DNA of 64,000 nt. Origin: Gallionella sp. (GTDB lineage Bacteria; Pseudomonadota; Gammaproteobacteria; Burkholderiales; Gallionellaceae). The position numbers and the translations under genes are program-made. Of this stretch, positions 38,825-47,499 are shown piece by piece. The DNA is taken from the NCBI GenBank assembly GCA_028689145.1, contig JAQTWT010000007.1, positions 62,001-126,000 on the forward strand. Reading direction: 5' to 3'. The notes under the pieces are model-generated. The model had not been told where the DNA came from. It did no database searches and worked only from the letters and a program-made list of their open reading frames with translations. Position 1 is the stretch's first letter. Every line of letters begins with the position of its first letter.

Positions 38825-39295
38825 ATGACTACCAAGAAAATGGCGATTATCGCCACCAAGGGCACACTGGATATGGCGTATCCGCCGTTTATTCTGGCAT
38901 CCACCGCCGCCGCGCTCGGTTATGACGTGCAAATTTTCTTCACCTTTTACGGATTGCAGCTGCTGCGCAAGGATCTGTCCGACGTGAAGATCAGCCCGCT
39001 GGCCAATCCGGCAATGCCGATGCCGGTGCCGATGCCGGTGATGGTGCAGATGCTGCCAGGCATGGAGAGCATGGCGACCATGATGATGAAACAGAAGCTC
39101 AAGAAGCACGGTGTCGCCCCGCTGGAAGAGCTGCGCGATCTGTGTCTGGAAGCCGATGTCAAATTCATCGCCTGCCAGATGACCGTCGATCTGTTTGAAT
39201 TCGACAAGAGCGAATTCATTGATCAGGTCGAATACGGCGGTGCATCGATGTTCTTCGGCTTTGCGGGTGAAACTGACATTTGCCTGTTTGTTTAA
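38825..39295 (+). CDS. dsrE2: DsrE2 family protein
   Basis: NPAMPMPVPMPVMVQMLPGMESMATMMMKQKLKKHGV...VKFIACQMTVDLF. Confidence 0.92.
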   Translation: MTTKKMAIIATKGTLDMAYPPFILASTAAALGYDVQIFFTFYGLQLLRKDLSDVKISPLANPAMPMPVPMPVMVQMLPGMESMATMMMKQKLKKHGVAPLEELRDLCLEADVKFIACQMTVDLFEFDKSEFIDQVEYGGASMFFGFAGETDICLFV

Positions 39296-39367
39296 GGCGG
39301 TAATTGGCTTCAACCGTGCAGTTGCAGTACCGGTAATTTTTAAATAAAAATATTCAGGGAGAATTGC

Positions 39368-40669
39368 ATGAAGATGAAAAAGCTTGTTGTTTTATTGTTC
39401 GCCGCAGGTGTAATGGCATCGCCGCTGGCGAATGCAACCAACGGTTATTTTTCGCACGGTTACGGCATGAAGGCCAAGGGCATGGGCGGCGCCGCTACTG
39501 CGATGGCTAGCGATACTTATGGCGGGGCGAATAACCCGGCCAGCATGGTATGGGTCGGTGATCGTCTGGATGTTGGTGTTGACTGGTTTAGCCCGATTCG
39601 TAGCGCAAGCCGCACGGGCAGTGCGGCAGGAGGAAATGTAGATTTTGTAGAGGATAGCGGCAGCAACAATTTTTTTGTTCCTGAATTTGGCTATAACCAC
39701 ATGATAAACAGCAATATGTCGCTGGGTATCACGGTGTATGGCAATGGCGGTATGAATACCAGTTACAAGAGCGGAACTTCAGTTGCGAGCTGTGCCAGGA
39801 TGGGCGGTGCGCCAGCACCAAGCAACCCTCTGTGCGGAGGCGGCGAACTGGGTGTCAACCTGGAACAATTGATCATTGCGCCGACACTTGCCTACAAGTT
39901 CAATGACAGCCACTCCATTGGCGTAACTCCAATGTATGTTTTCCAGCATTTTCGTGCAAATGGCCTTCAGGCGTTCGGCGCAATTTCAGCCAATGGCGCA
40001 GCCCTGACAAATATGGGGCATGACCGGTCTACCGGTTTCGGAGTCAGGCTGGGTTGGCAGGGTAAAGTGACCAATGCTGTGACGCTGGGTGCAACTTATT
40101 CACCCAAAATTAACATGAGCAAATTCAGTAAATATGCCGGTCTGTTTGCCGAGCAAGGCGACTTCGATATTCCGATGAACTGGAATCTGGGCGTGGCGTT
40201 TGATGCCACACCGGCGGTGAAAGTCGCTTTGGATTATGAACACATTGCCTACGGTGGGGTCAAGTCGATCAGCAATAGTTCGGTTAATCCATCCATGCCG
40301 GCAGCTTTGATGGGTAATAACGCCGGTTTGGGTTTCGGCTGGAGCGATGTCAATGTCATCAAGCTGGGCATGGAGTACAAATACAGTGATGCACTGACGT
40401 TACGGGCCGGCATCAATCACGGTTCCAACCCCATCCAGTCGGCCGACGTGACGTTTAATATTCTGGCTCCCGGCGTGATTACGGATCATTACACCTTGGG
40501 GGCGACTTATGGTTTGGGCAAGGATTCTGAAATCACGGTTGCCTATATGCATGCACAGGAGAAGTCTGTTTCAGGTACAACCAATCCGCTTTATTTCCCG
40601 GCCGGTGGTACCGACAGCATCAAAATGTACCAGAACTCGCTGGGCATTGCCTACGGCGTGAAGTTTTAA
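39368..40669 (+). CDS. FadL/OMPP1-family outer-membrane transport protein
   Basis: Signal peptide, NGYFSHGYGMKAKGMGGAATAMASDTYGGANNPA, C-terminal aromatic. Confidence 0.9.
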   Translation: MKMKKLVVLLFAAGVMASPLANATNGYFSHGYGMKAKGMGGAATAMASDTYGGANNPASMVWVGDRLDVGVDWFSPIRSASRTGSAAGGNVDFVEDSGSNNFFVPEFGYNHMINSNMSLGITVYGNGGMNTSYKSGTSVASCARMGGAPAPSNPLCGGGELGVNLEQLIIAPTLAYKFNDSHSIGVTPMYVFQHFRANGLQAFGAISANGAALTNMGHDRSTGFGVRLGWQGKVTNAVTLGATYSPKINMSKFSKYAGLFAEQGDFDIPMNWNLGVAFDATPAVKVALDYEHIAYGGVKSISNSSVNPSMPAALMGNNAGLGFGWSDVNVIKLGMEYKYSDALTLRAGINHGSNPIQSADVTFNILAPGVITDHYTLGATYGLGKDSEITVAYMHAQEKSVSGTTNPLYFPAGGTDSIKMYQNSLGIAYGVKF

Positions 40670-40690
40670 ATAGCATAGCAGCACAATACA

Positions 40691-40724
40691 AAGCCCGTCA
40701 CTTGGGAAAGTGACGGGCTTTTTT
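40691..40724 (+). terminator. Rho-independent terminator
   Basis: aagcccgtcacttgggaaagtgacgggctttttt. Confidence 0.9.
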
Positions 40725-40777
40725 GCGTCTGGAGGAAGGGTGTTTAGCCGGTACTCCATCCTCTCGGACGTTTCATC

Positions 40778-40916
40778 CTAAAAAACGCAGTTGGCGGCGT
40801 GGTAGGTGCGAATTCATTCGCCCGGACAATAGGTTGCGTGCGAATGAATTCGCACCTACAAGAGTAGCCCAACGCGTTGAAGCACAATGACATTGTCCGA
40901 CAACTGCGTTTTTTAA
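40778..40916. mobile_element. nested palindromic/MITE-like element
   Basis: Outer IR taaaaaacgcagttg / caactgcgttttttaa; inner perfect 19-bp IR gtaggtgcgaattcattcg / cgaatgaattcgcacctac. Confidence 0.75.
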
Positions 40917-40967
40917 GTTCATGCCTGCGGTTCGGTGAGAAAATAATTGCCATGAATTCGCCGATCG

Positions 40968-41843
40968 TCATGCTGATTCAGCGATCTTGTCCAGATAACG
41001 CGCACGATACATCAAACGCGGGCTGGTCGGATTATCGTTAAAAGCGGCACGGTCATGCAGCACGTTGTTGCACAACAAGCCCATGCCGGGTTCGAGGCTG
41101 GACTGAAAGATGTAGGGGGTGCCGGATGCCAGCAGGCGTTCCAATGCCGAGACTGCCGCTAATGTTGCTGCATCCTGTTTCCATTCGATGCTGCGGGTGC
41201 GCGCGGTGTAGCGCATGTGCAAATTTCCGGATATATCCAGCGAGAACACCGGGCCGCACTGCGCGGGACGCACGCCGTCTGTCTCGTCCAGTCGTTCCGG
41301 GATGGTCATTGCATCCGCTTGCATCAGCGCTTTTATGTGTTGCGGATCTTCGTCGCGCAGCAGCAAGTAAGCCATCTCGTGATCCATCAGGCGATTCTCA
41401 CCGCCGTCGGCAGCGTTGCGCACACAATGCAACACCATGCCGCGTATCTGGCGCTGCGGCGGGTTGTAATAGCCGTCGGTGTGCCATTTGATCGGTCGGT
41501 CGGTGTAGGGGATGTAAAATTTGCGTGTGCCGCCGTCGAACACGCGAATTTCGGAAACCCCGTCTTCGCCGGACAACCAGTTGGCATCGAGCTGTTTCAG
41601 ACCGAATTGTGCGCCCAGCAGACGCGGGATGTCGGTGTCCTCCGCCTGTATTGTGCCGGCATAGATCGCCATGTTGCAGCGGCGGATACATGCTGCCAGT
41701 GCGGAACGTTCGTTTGGCTTCAGTGCGCGCGGGTCGCGAACTTCGACGATCAATTCATCTGCTGAAGCGGGGGCCGCAGCGAGTTTTTGTTCGCGCCAGC
41801 GCAGGTAACTTGTACTATCGTTAAGATCGAACGGGTTGTTCAT
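40968..41843 (-). CDS. TauD/TfdA-like dioxygenase
   Basis: IKWHTDGYYNPP...LHCVRNAADGGENRLMDHE; C-terminal LLCNNVLHDRAAFNDN. Confidence 0.85.
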   Translation of the reverse strand: MNNPFDLNDSTSYLRWREQKLAAAPASADELIVEVRDPRALKPNERSALAACIRRCNMAIYAGTIQAEDTDIPRLLGAQFGLKQLDANWLSGEDGVSEIRVFDGGTRKFYIPYTDRPIKWHTDGYYNPPQRQIRGMVLHCVRNAADGGENRLMDHEMAYLLLRDEDPQHIKALMQADAMTIPERLDETDGVRPAQCGPVFSLDISGNLHMRYTARTRSIEWKQDAATLAAVSALERLLASGTPYIFQSSLEPGMGLLCNNVLHDRAAFNDNPTSPRLMYRARYLDKIAESA

Positions 41844-42440
41844 TTACTCTCCGCCAGCAGAGGCATGACGGCGCGGTTTTCTTGGTTCGGTTTCGTTAAG
41901 GTCGCGCAGGGTTTTTTCGACCATTTCCACCGCTTCCGGTGCTTCAAAGCTGATTATCTGGTCGATGATCCAGCGGCTGTCCGCATCGGTCATGATTTCA
42001 CCGATGCACCAGGCGAGGTAGCGATAGAAGCCGTAATCCGGGCCGTTTTCGTCGTAGTCGAACTCGGCATATTCGCCCGAGCGCTGGTTGAGCAAGTCGA
42101 TGAAGCGTTTTTTGCATTCCTTCAGGTCATCGGCGAGCAGACGGCTGCGGTTTTCGGCGTAGGTTTCTGCGACGCGATTCCCCAGATTCGCGGTGAATAT
42201 GAGCCGGTCTTCAGCGGAAAGTTGGCGGTAAGCAATACGGTCGGCAACCAGAATGAGAAACAGCAGGAACTCGGCAAGGAAATCGAAATACTGTGCGCCG
42301 GCTTCGATTTCGAAATTTGCCTGGCGTGTATTTTTTAGCGCGTTGTAGGCGATGCGCGAAACGACAAACGATAACGCATCCGAGATTTCCTGCGGAGAGT
42401 GTTCGCGGCCATCCTTGAACCAGTGACTTTTGATGCGCAA
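41844..42440 (-). CDS. hypothetical protein
   Basis: 198-aa ORF between TauD-like and TusA-tandem genes. Confidence 0.65.
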   Translation of the reverse strand: MRIKSHWFKDGREHSPQEISDALSFVVSRIAYNALKNTRQANFEIEAGAQYFDFLAEFLLFLILVADRIAYRQLSAEDRLIFTANLGNRVAETYAENRSRLLADDLKECKKRFIDLLNQRSGEYAEFDYDENGPDYGFYRYLAWCIGEIMTDADSRWIIDQIISFEAPEAVEMVEKTLRDLNETEPRKPRRHASAGGE

Positions 42441-42443
42441 CGC

Positions 42444-42917
42444 TCAGCCTTTTCGGATATAAAATTCGTGCACATTCGGCGCGGCCTCAACGGTTTCCAG
42501 CACGGTCATGCCCGTGGCGGAAGCCCAGCCGCCGATGTCTGACTGCACACCGGGACAATCGCTGATCAGTTTCAACACCTCGCCGGTTTGCATTCCATTC
42601 AGCAGTTTTTTTGCCTCAACAATGGGGCCAGGGCAGACTGCACCGCGTATATCCAGTGTGACATTGGCATTGTGGGCATGCCCTTTGCCTTTCTGGATGT
42701 GAAAGCCGGTTCCGCCGTCGGGCATTCTTTCGGTCTTCAGTATCCGGTTGCCGGTCTGTTGTGCCCATGCGAAAAGGTCGTCCTCTGTACCGGGACAATC
42801 CGATACCAGCAAGAGCACTTGTCCAGCGACAAGTTCATCCACCATGCGTTTTGCGCCGATGAGCGGTCTGGGGCAGGAGAGCCCCTTCATATCGAGTACT
42901 ACGTTAACCATATCCAT
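42444..42917 (-). CDS. tandem TusA-domain protein
   Basis: Two TusA motifs: DMKGLSCPRPLIGAKRMVDEL and DIRGAVCPGPIVEAKKLLNGM. Confidence 0.92.
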   Translation of the reverse strand: MDMVNVVLDMKGLSCPRPLIGAKRMVDELVAGQVLLLVSDCPGTEDDLFAWAQQTGNRILKTERMPDGGTGFHIQKGKGHAHNANVTLDIRGAVCPGPIVEAKKLLNGMQTGEVLKLISDCPGVQSDIGGWASATGMTVLETVEAAPNVHEFYIRKG

Positions 42918-43058
42918 TGTTTTATCTCCTTAAATCCTGAAAAAAGTAGTTGTCTGCGCAATGAATGGGCGTACCGGTGAAAGTATCAGTATAACAATGC
43001 AACTTAATTTACCGGTTCGTGCCATTTGTATTTTTGCGGATCAATCGGTTTTTTGGGG

Positions 43059-43388
43059 TTAATACCCGCCCTTGCCCAGCGGTTGCGGCAACCCGGCCAC
43101 TTTTGCGGCCTGCTTCGCTGGGCCTATCGGAAACAGGTCATACAACGCCTTGCTGTCCGCTTCCGGCCAGAACTCGTTGATGCCTTTCAGCATATTGCGG
43201 AAGTTCGGCGTGTGCCCGTGTTCGCGGTGTTGCTCGCGCATGTAATTGATGACTTCCCAGTGTTTTGGGGTCAGTTCGATGCCTTCCGCAGCGGCGATCA
43301 CGCCGACTACTTCTTCGCTGTAATCCGGCTCCAGCAGATAGCCTTCCGCATCGGTCTCGAGTTCATTGCCTGCCACTGTGTATCCCAT
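43059..43388 (-). CDS. DsrC/TusE-like paralog lacking C-terminal cysteines
   Basis: LTPKHWEVINYMREQHREHGHTPNFRNMLKGI...FPIGPAKQAAKVAGLPQPLGKGGY. Confidence 0.92.
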   Translation of the reverse strand: MGYTVAGNELETDAEGYLLEPDYSEEVVGVIAAAEGIELTPKHWEVINYMREQHREHGHTPNFRNMLKGINEFWPEADSKALYDLFPIGPAKQAAKVAGLPQPLGKGGY

Positions 43389-43427
43389 TCTCTTCCTCCA
43401 TCGGTTAATGAAAATTTCGCAGTGCCA

Positions 43428-44030
43428 TCAGTCCAGATCGGAGATGACTTTGTAGGGTATAAAAATACCGCAACCGAATCGGCGCTCGCCCCCCAATCCG
43501 GTGTATTGCAAACGCAGTGAAGCGTCCGGCTTGAGGTCATGGATCACCAGGCTATAGCCATGAATTGCGCGATCCGCGGTTGCCACGCAGTTGCGCATGC
43601 CGCAGATGAGTTTCCCGGCGATAGCCAGATCGGCCAATCTGGCTCCGATGTCCTGCAGAAATCCCGCTTCATTTTCGATGCCGGTCACCAGTTGCGCATG
43701 CAGTGTGGAATACGGCGTGATCGGGCGCAGCTTGCAGCTGCCGAGTTGAAGTGTGCCGCCACCGAGGTCGAGCCGCTGGCCGGATAGGGCTGCGATGTGG
43801 GCGGCGAGTGCGGCGGGCAGACGTAGCGTTAGTTTGGCGCGCTTCGGCAGCAGCATCCCCGCCGCGCTGGCAGAGGTGCGCAGCGGTATGACACCGACGC
43901 TGGCATCCGCTGCGAGCGTCGGAACATGGAGTACCAGCGCATCCCACAGCGCAAAGGGGTAGCTGGCGGGCAACATGTCGCCGCTGATATCGAAAACAGC
44001 GTCGATCATCTCGGGGATGGTATCGGTCAT
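43428..44030 (-). CDS. Cas6/Cmx6-like RAMP-fold protein (standalone)
   Basis: ALWDALVLHVP..., LRLQYTGLGGERRFGCGIFIPYK glycine-rich C-terminal loop; start at ATG 44030. Confidence 0.65.
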   Translation of the reverse strand: MTDTIPEMIDAVFDISGDMLPASYPFALWDALVLHVPTLAADASVGVIPLRTSASAAGMLLPKRAKLTLRLPAALAAHIAALSGQRLDLGGGTLQLGSCKLRPITPYSTLHAQLVTGIENEAGFLQDIGARLADLAIAGKLICGMRNCVATADRAIHGYSLVIHDLKPDASLRLQYTGLGGERRFGCGIFIPYKVISDLD

Positions 44031-44263
44031 TTTGATACTGCATCCGGCATAATGGTGTCCTGTGTGGCGGCCCAGTCTTGCATGGCATGAGCCCATTGTT
44101 CGGCGGTAGCGGGGTCGATGTCGAAGATGGTGAAGCGTTTGCCCTCGCGGATGCGGATGCGCAACAGGCTCATGCCGCCTTCGGCATGGTCGATTTGCTG
44201 CAACTCGATCTCTTGTCCTCCCAGAGGAACTTTGAATTTCGCCAACCCGCTAATTTGCGCCAT
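44027..44263 (-). CDS. small hypothetical protein (DUF6967-like)
   Basis: MAQISGLAKFKVPLGGQEIELQQIDHAEGGMSLLRIRIREGKRFTIFDIDPATAEQWAHAM; ATGA-coupled to the Cas6-like gene. Confidence 0.6.
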   Translation of the reverse strand: MAQISGLAKFKVPLGGQEIELQQIDHAEGGMSLLRIRIREGKRFTIFDIDPATAEQWAHAMQDWAATQDTIMPDAVSK

Positions 44264-44357
44264 GATGACTCTCTTCTATGTCTGTTAGCCTGAGGTACGG
44301 GGCGGAAGTCTATCTCCAATTGGGCCGGCTTTGGAATACTGCTGGGGGACGCTGTGA

Positions 44358-44406
44358 CACCACCCGTTAGGGTTATAAAAAATAGCCGCTACGGGTGATG
44401 GTTAGC
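44358..44406 (+). promoter_or_regulatory. candidate sulfur-regulon motif, site C (dsrA / Cas6-like divergent region)
   Basis: accacccgttaGGGTTATaaaaaatagccgctacGGGTGATGG. Confidence 0.4.
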
Positions 44407-44583
44407 TTGATTGATGCACCGTAGTATGCCTATCCATCAAGAAACTTGGGCATGCCGGATTGTCACAGTGGCAGAATCCAGTTGGATCAAATGTTTGAAT
44501 CACCAGCCCCAGTCTTTAATACCGGGTCGTTGAAACTAGTTGTCGGCGTATAGCTGTTGGCAAGTCGACTGAAAGGAAAAATT

Positions 44584-45879
44584 ATGGCGAAGAAACTGCA
44601 TGACACTCCCAACCTCGATCAGCTTGAGGGCGGCCCGTGGCCCAGTTTTGTGACCGGTCTGAAGGCCTTGGCCAAGGACAAGGATTACGTGGTGGATCTG
44701 TTGGGCCAGCTGGAAGAGTCCTATAAAACCCGCAAAGGATACTGGAAGGGCGGCACGGTCGGCGTGTTCGGCTACGGCGGCGGGGTGATCCCGCGTTTTA
44801 CCGAACTCAAGGATGAAGACGGCAAGCCTGTTTACAAGGATTGTGCGGAGTTTCATACCCTGCGCATTATGCCTCCGCCTGGCATGCACTACGATACCGC
44901 TACATTGCGCCAATTCTGCGACATTTGGGAAAAACACGGCTCCGGGTTGATTGCGTTGCATGGTCAGTCCGGCGACATCATGTTTCAGGGCGCGACTACC
45001 GAGAACGTGCAAACTGCCTTCGATGAATTTAACGAAATGGGTTTCGATCTCGGCGGAGCGGGGCCGGCAGTGCGTACTTCGATGTCCTGCGTGGGCGCTG
45101 CGCGCTGCGAGCAGTCCTGCTACGACGAAGCACAAGCGCATCGCGCAGTGCTGAATACCTTCCTGGACGACATTCACCGCCCTTCGCTGCCGTACAAATT
45201 TAAGTTCAAGTTTTCCGGTTGCCCGAACGACTGCATGAACTCGGTGCAACGCGCCGACATGGCGGTGATCGGCACATGGCGCGACAACATCCGCACCGAC
45301 GAGGCGCTGGCGAAAAAGTGGTTTGTCAAACACGGCATGGACGAGCTGGTGAACGACGTGGTGGCACGCTGCCCGACCAAGACCTTCCAGGTCAAGGAGA
45401 TCAAGAAGATCAAGGCTGGTGAGCATATCTCCAGCGTGGCGGTGAGCGACACCCATGCGGTCGAGATCAACAACCAGGACTGCGTGCGCTGCATGCACTG
45501 CATCAACGTGATGACCGGCGCTTTGGCAACCGGCACCGACAAGGGCGCGACCGTGCTGGTCGGAGGCAAGAGCCACCTGAAAATCGGCGGCCTGATGGGT
45601 ACCGTGGTCATTCCGTTTATCAAACTGGATACCGAAGAGAACGTCGAAAAGCTGGTCGATTTCGCCCAGCGCACCATCGACTTTTTTGCCGAGAACGCGC
45701 TGGAGCATGAACGCACCGGCGAGATGATCGAGCGTATCGGTCTGTCCAACTTCCTCGATGCGATGGAAATCGACGTCGATCCCGCGATGGTCAATTCGCC
45801 GCGCATGAATCCCTATGTCCGTACCGACGGCTGGGATGACGAAGTTGCCAAGATTAATGCCAAGAAGCAAGCCGCCTGA
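44584..45879 (+). CDS. dsrA: reverse dissimilatory sulfite reductase alpha
   Basis: CxxxxxC siroheme motif CVGAARCEQSCYDE, GCPNDCMNSVQRADMAVIGTW, ferredoxin CVRCMHCINVM. Confidence 0.97.
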   Translation: MAKKLHDTPNLDQLEGGPWPSFVTGLKALAKDKDYVVDLLGQLEESYKTRKGYWKGGTVGVFGYGGGVIPRFTELKDEDGKPVYKDCAEFHTLRIMPPPGMHYDTATLRQFCDIWEKHGSGLIALHGQSGDIMFQGATTENVQTAFDEFNEMGFDLGGAGPAVRTSMSCVGAARCEQSCYDEAQAHRAVLNTFLDDIHRPSLPYKFKFKFSGCPNDCMNSVQRADMAVIGTWRDNIRTDEALAKKWFVKHGMDELVNDVVARCPTKTFQVKEIKKIKAGEHISSVAVSDTHAVEINNQDCVRCMHCINVMTGALATGTDKGATVLVGGKSHLKIGGLMGTVVIPFIKLDTEENVEKLVDFAQRTIDFFAENALEHERTGEMIERIGLSNFLDAMEIDVDPAMVNSPRMNPYVRTDGWDDEVAKINAKKQAA

Positions 45880-45890
45880 GGAGACCGATA

Positions 45891-46988
45891 ATGAATCAAG
45901 CAGTCCAAGCAGCAGCGCCCGTACAAAAGCGCAAGCCAAAAGAAACCGGCGTGCCGGACAACAAGAAGTATCTGCACCCGTTGCTGGCGAAGAACTACGG
46001 CAACTGGAAATACCACGACCGTCCGCGTCCCGGTGTATTGCACCATGTCTCGCACACCGGTGATGAGGTGTGGTCGGTGCGCGCCGGTACGCAGCGTCAG
46101 ATGGACGTGCATACCATTCGCAAACTGTGCGATATCGCCGACAAGTTCGCCGAGAGCAGGGTGCGTTTCACCATCCGCTCCAACATTGAATTCATGGTGT
46201 CGGACGAGAAGAAAGTCGCGCCGCTGATCGCCGAGCTGGAAAAGAGCGGCTTCCCGGTCGGTGGTACCGGCAATTCCGTATCGATGATCGCGCACACCCA
46301 GGGATGGCTGCATTGCGATATTCCCGGCACCGATGCATCCGGCGTGGTGAAGGCGCTGATGGACGAACTGTACGACGAATTCCGGCGCGAAGAGATGCCG
46401 AATCGCGTGCACCTTTCGACTTCCTGCTGCGAGATCAATTGCGGCGGTCAGGCCGACATCGCCATTATTGTGCAGCACACCAAACCGCCGGTAATCAATC
46501 ATGATCTGGTCGCCAACGTGTGCGAGCGCCCGACCGTGGTGGCGCGTTGCCCGGTAGCGGCGATCCGTCCCGCGATGGTGAACGGCAAGCCTTCGCTGGA
46601 GATCGACGAAGCCAAATGCATGTGTTGCGGTGCCTGCTATCCACCCTGCCCGCCGATGCAGATCAACGACCCGGAGAATTCCAAGCTGGCGATCTGGGTC
46701 GGCGGCAAGAATTCCAACGCACGCGGCAAGCCGACCTTCATGAAGATGGTTGCCTCCGGTCTGCCGAACAACGCGCCGCGCTGGCCCGAAGTTGCCGAAG
46801 CGGTGAAGAACATCATTCACGTGTACAAGGAAGATGCCCGTCCGTGGGAGCGTATGGCCGACTGGATTGAACGCATCGGCTGGCCGCGCTTCTTCGAGAA
46901 GACCGGGCTGCCGTTCACCAAGTACCTGATTGACGATTGGCGCGGTTCGCGTGCCAACCTGAACGCTTCGACGCATATCCGTTTCTGA
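45891..46988 (+). CDS. dsrB: reverse dissimilatory sulfite reductase beta
   Basis: HLSTSCCEINCGGQADIAIIVQHTKPP; CMCCGACYPPCPPMQ. Confidence 0.97.
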   Translation: MNQAVQAAAPVQKRKPKETGVPDNKKYLHPLLAKNYGNWKYHDRPRPGVLHHVSHTGDEVWSVRAGTQRQMDVHTIRKLCDIADKFAESRVRFTIRSNIEFMVSDEKKVAPLIAELEKSGFPVGGTGNSVSMIAHTQGWLHCDIPGTDASGVVKALMDELYDEFRREEMPNRVHLSTSCCEINCGGQADIAIIVQHTKPPVINHDLVANVCERPTVVARCPVAAIRPAMVNGKPSLEIDEAKCMCCGACYPPCPPMQINDPENSKLAIWVGGKNSNARGKPTFMKMVASGLPNNAPRWPEVAEAVKNIIHVYKEDARPWERMADWIERIGWPRFFEKTGLPFTKYLIDDWRGSRANLNASTHIRF

Positions 46989-47009
46989 TCGGAAGGAAAG
47001 AGCTTGCGA

Positions 47010-47456
47010 ATGAACCGGGTTGCAATCGCGTTACTGATGTTCTTTTTCATCGGCTCGTGTCTTGCTGACGAGCACATGCAAATGCATATGCATCACGGCG
47101 ATGCAGGGGGTGACAAGAGAATATCGCTTGCCCTTGCGCCGGAAATGAAACAGCACCAGTTATCCAACATGCGGGAGCATGTTGAAGCTATCCGCTCGAT
47201 TGTCGGTCTTATTGCGGGGAATGATTTTGCGAAGGCATCTGAAATAGCGCATCTCAAACTCGGCTTGACGGAAGAGACCAGGAAAATGTGCGAGATGTTT
47301 GGTAACGAGAAATTCAGGAAACTGGGGCTGGCGTTCCATAAGAGCGGCGATGATTTGGGTGATGTATTGCTGAAGAAGAATGTTACGCAGTCTTTGGAGG
47401 CGCTATCCAGAACCATGGGATATTGTGTGGAATGCCATGCAACATATCGCCAATAA
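47010..47456 (+). CDS. cytochrome c'-like monoheme protein
   Basis: Signal peptide, helical protein, C-terminal CVECHATYRQ. Confidence 0.75.
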   Translation: MNRVAIALLMFFFIGSCLADEHMQMHMHHGDAGGDKRISLALAPEMKQHQLSNMREHVEAIRSIVGLIAGNDFAKASEIAHLKLGLTEETRKMCEMFGNEKFRKLGLAFHKSGDDLGDVLLKKNVTQSLEALSRTMGYCVECHATYRQ

Positions 47457-47499
47457 ATTGAGAGCAATTTAACAAACTACCACTCAATCAGAGGGAAAT

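Noticed and set aside
38999-39060. ccgatgccggtg tandem short repeats in dsrE2
   Set aside because: Encodes the Met/Pro-rich loop (NPAMPMPVPMPV) normal for the DsrE2 family.
43428-44030. Hypothesis of a full CRISPR-Cas system
   Set aside because: No repeat-spacer array and no other cas genes were seen in the window; only the Cas6-like protein is supported.
44536-46976. 467- and 387-aa minus-strand ORFs opposite dsrA and dsrB
   Set aside because: Antisense shadow ORFs; sense proteins are unmistakable DsrA and DsrB.
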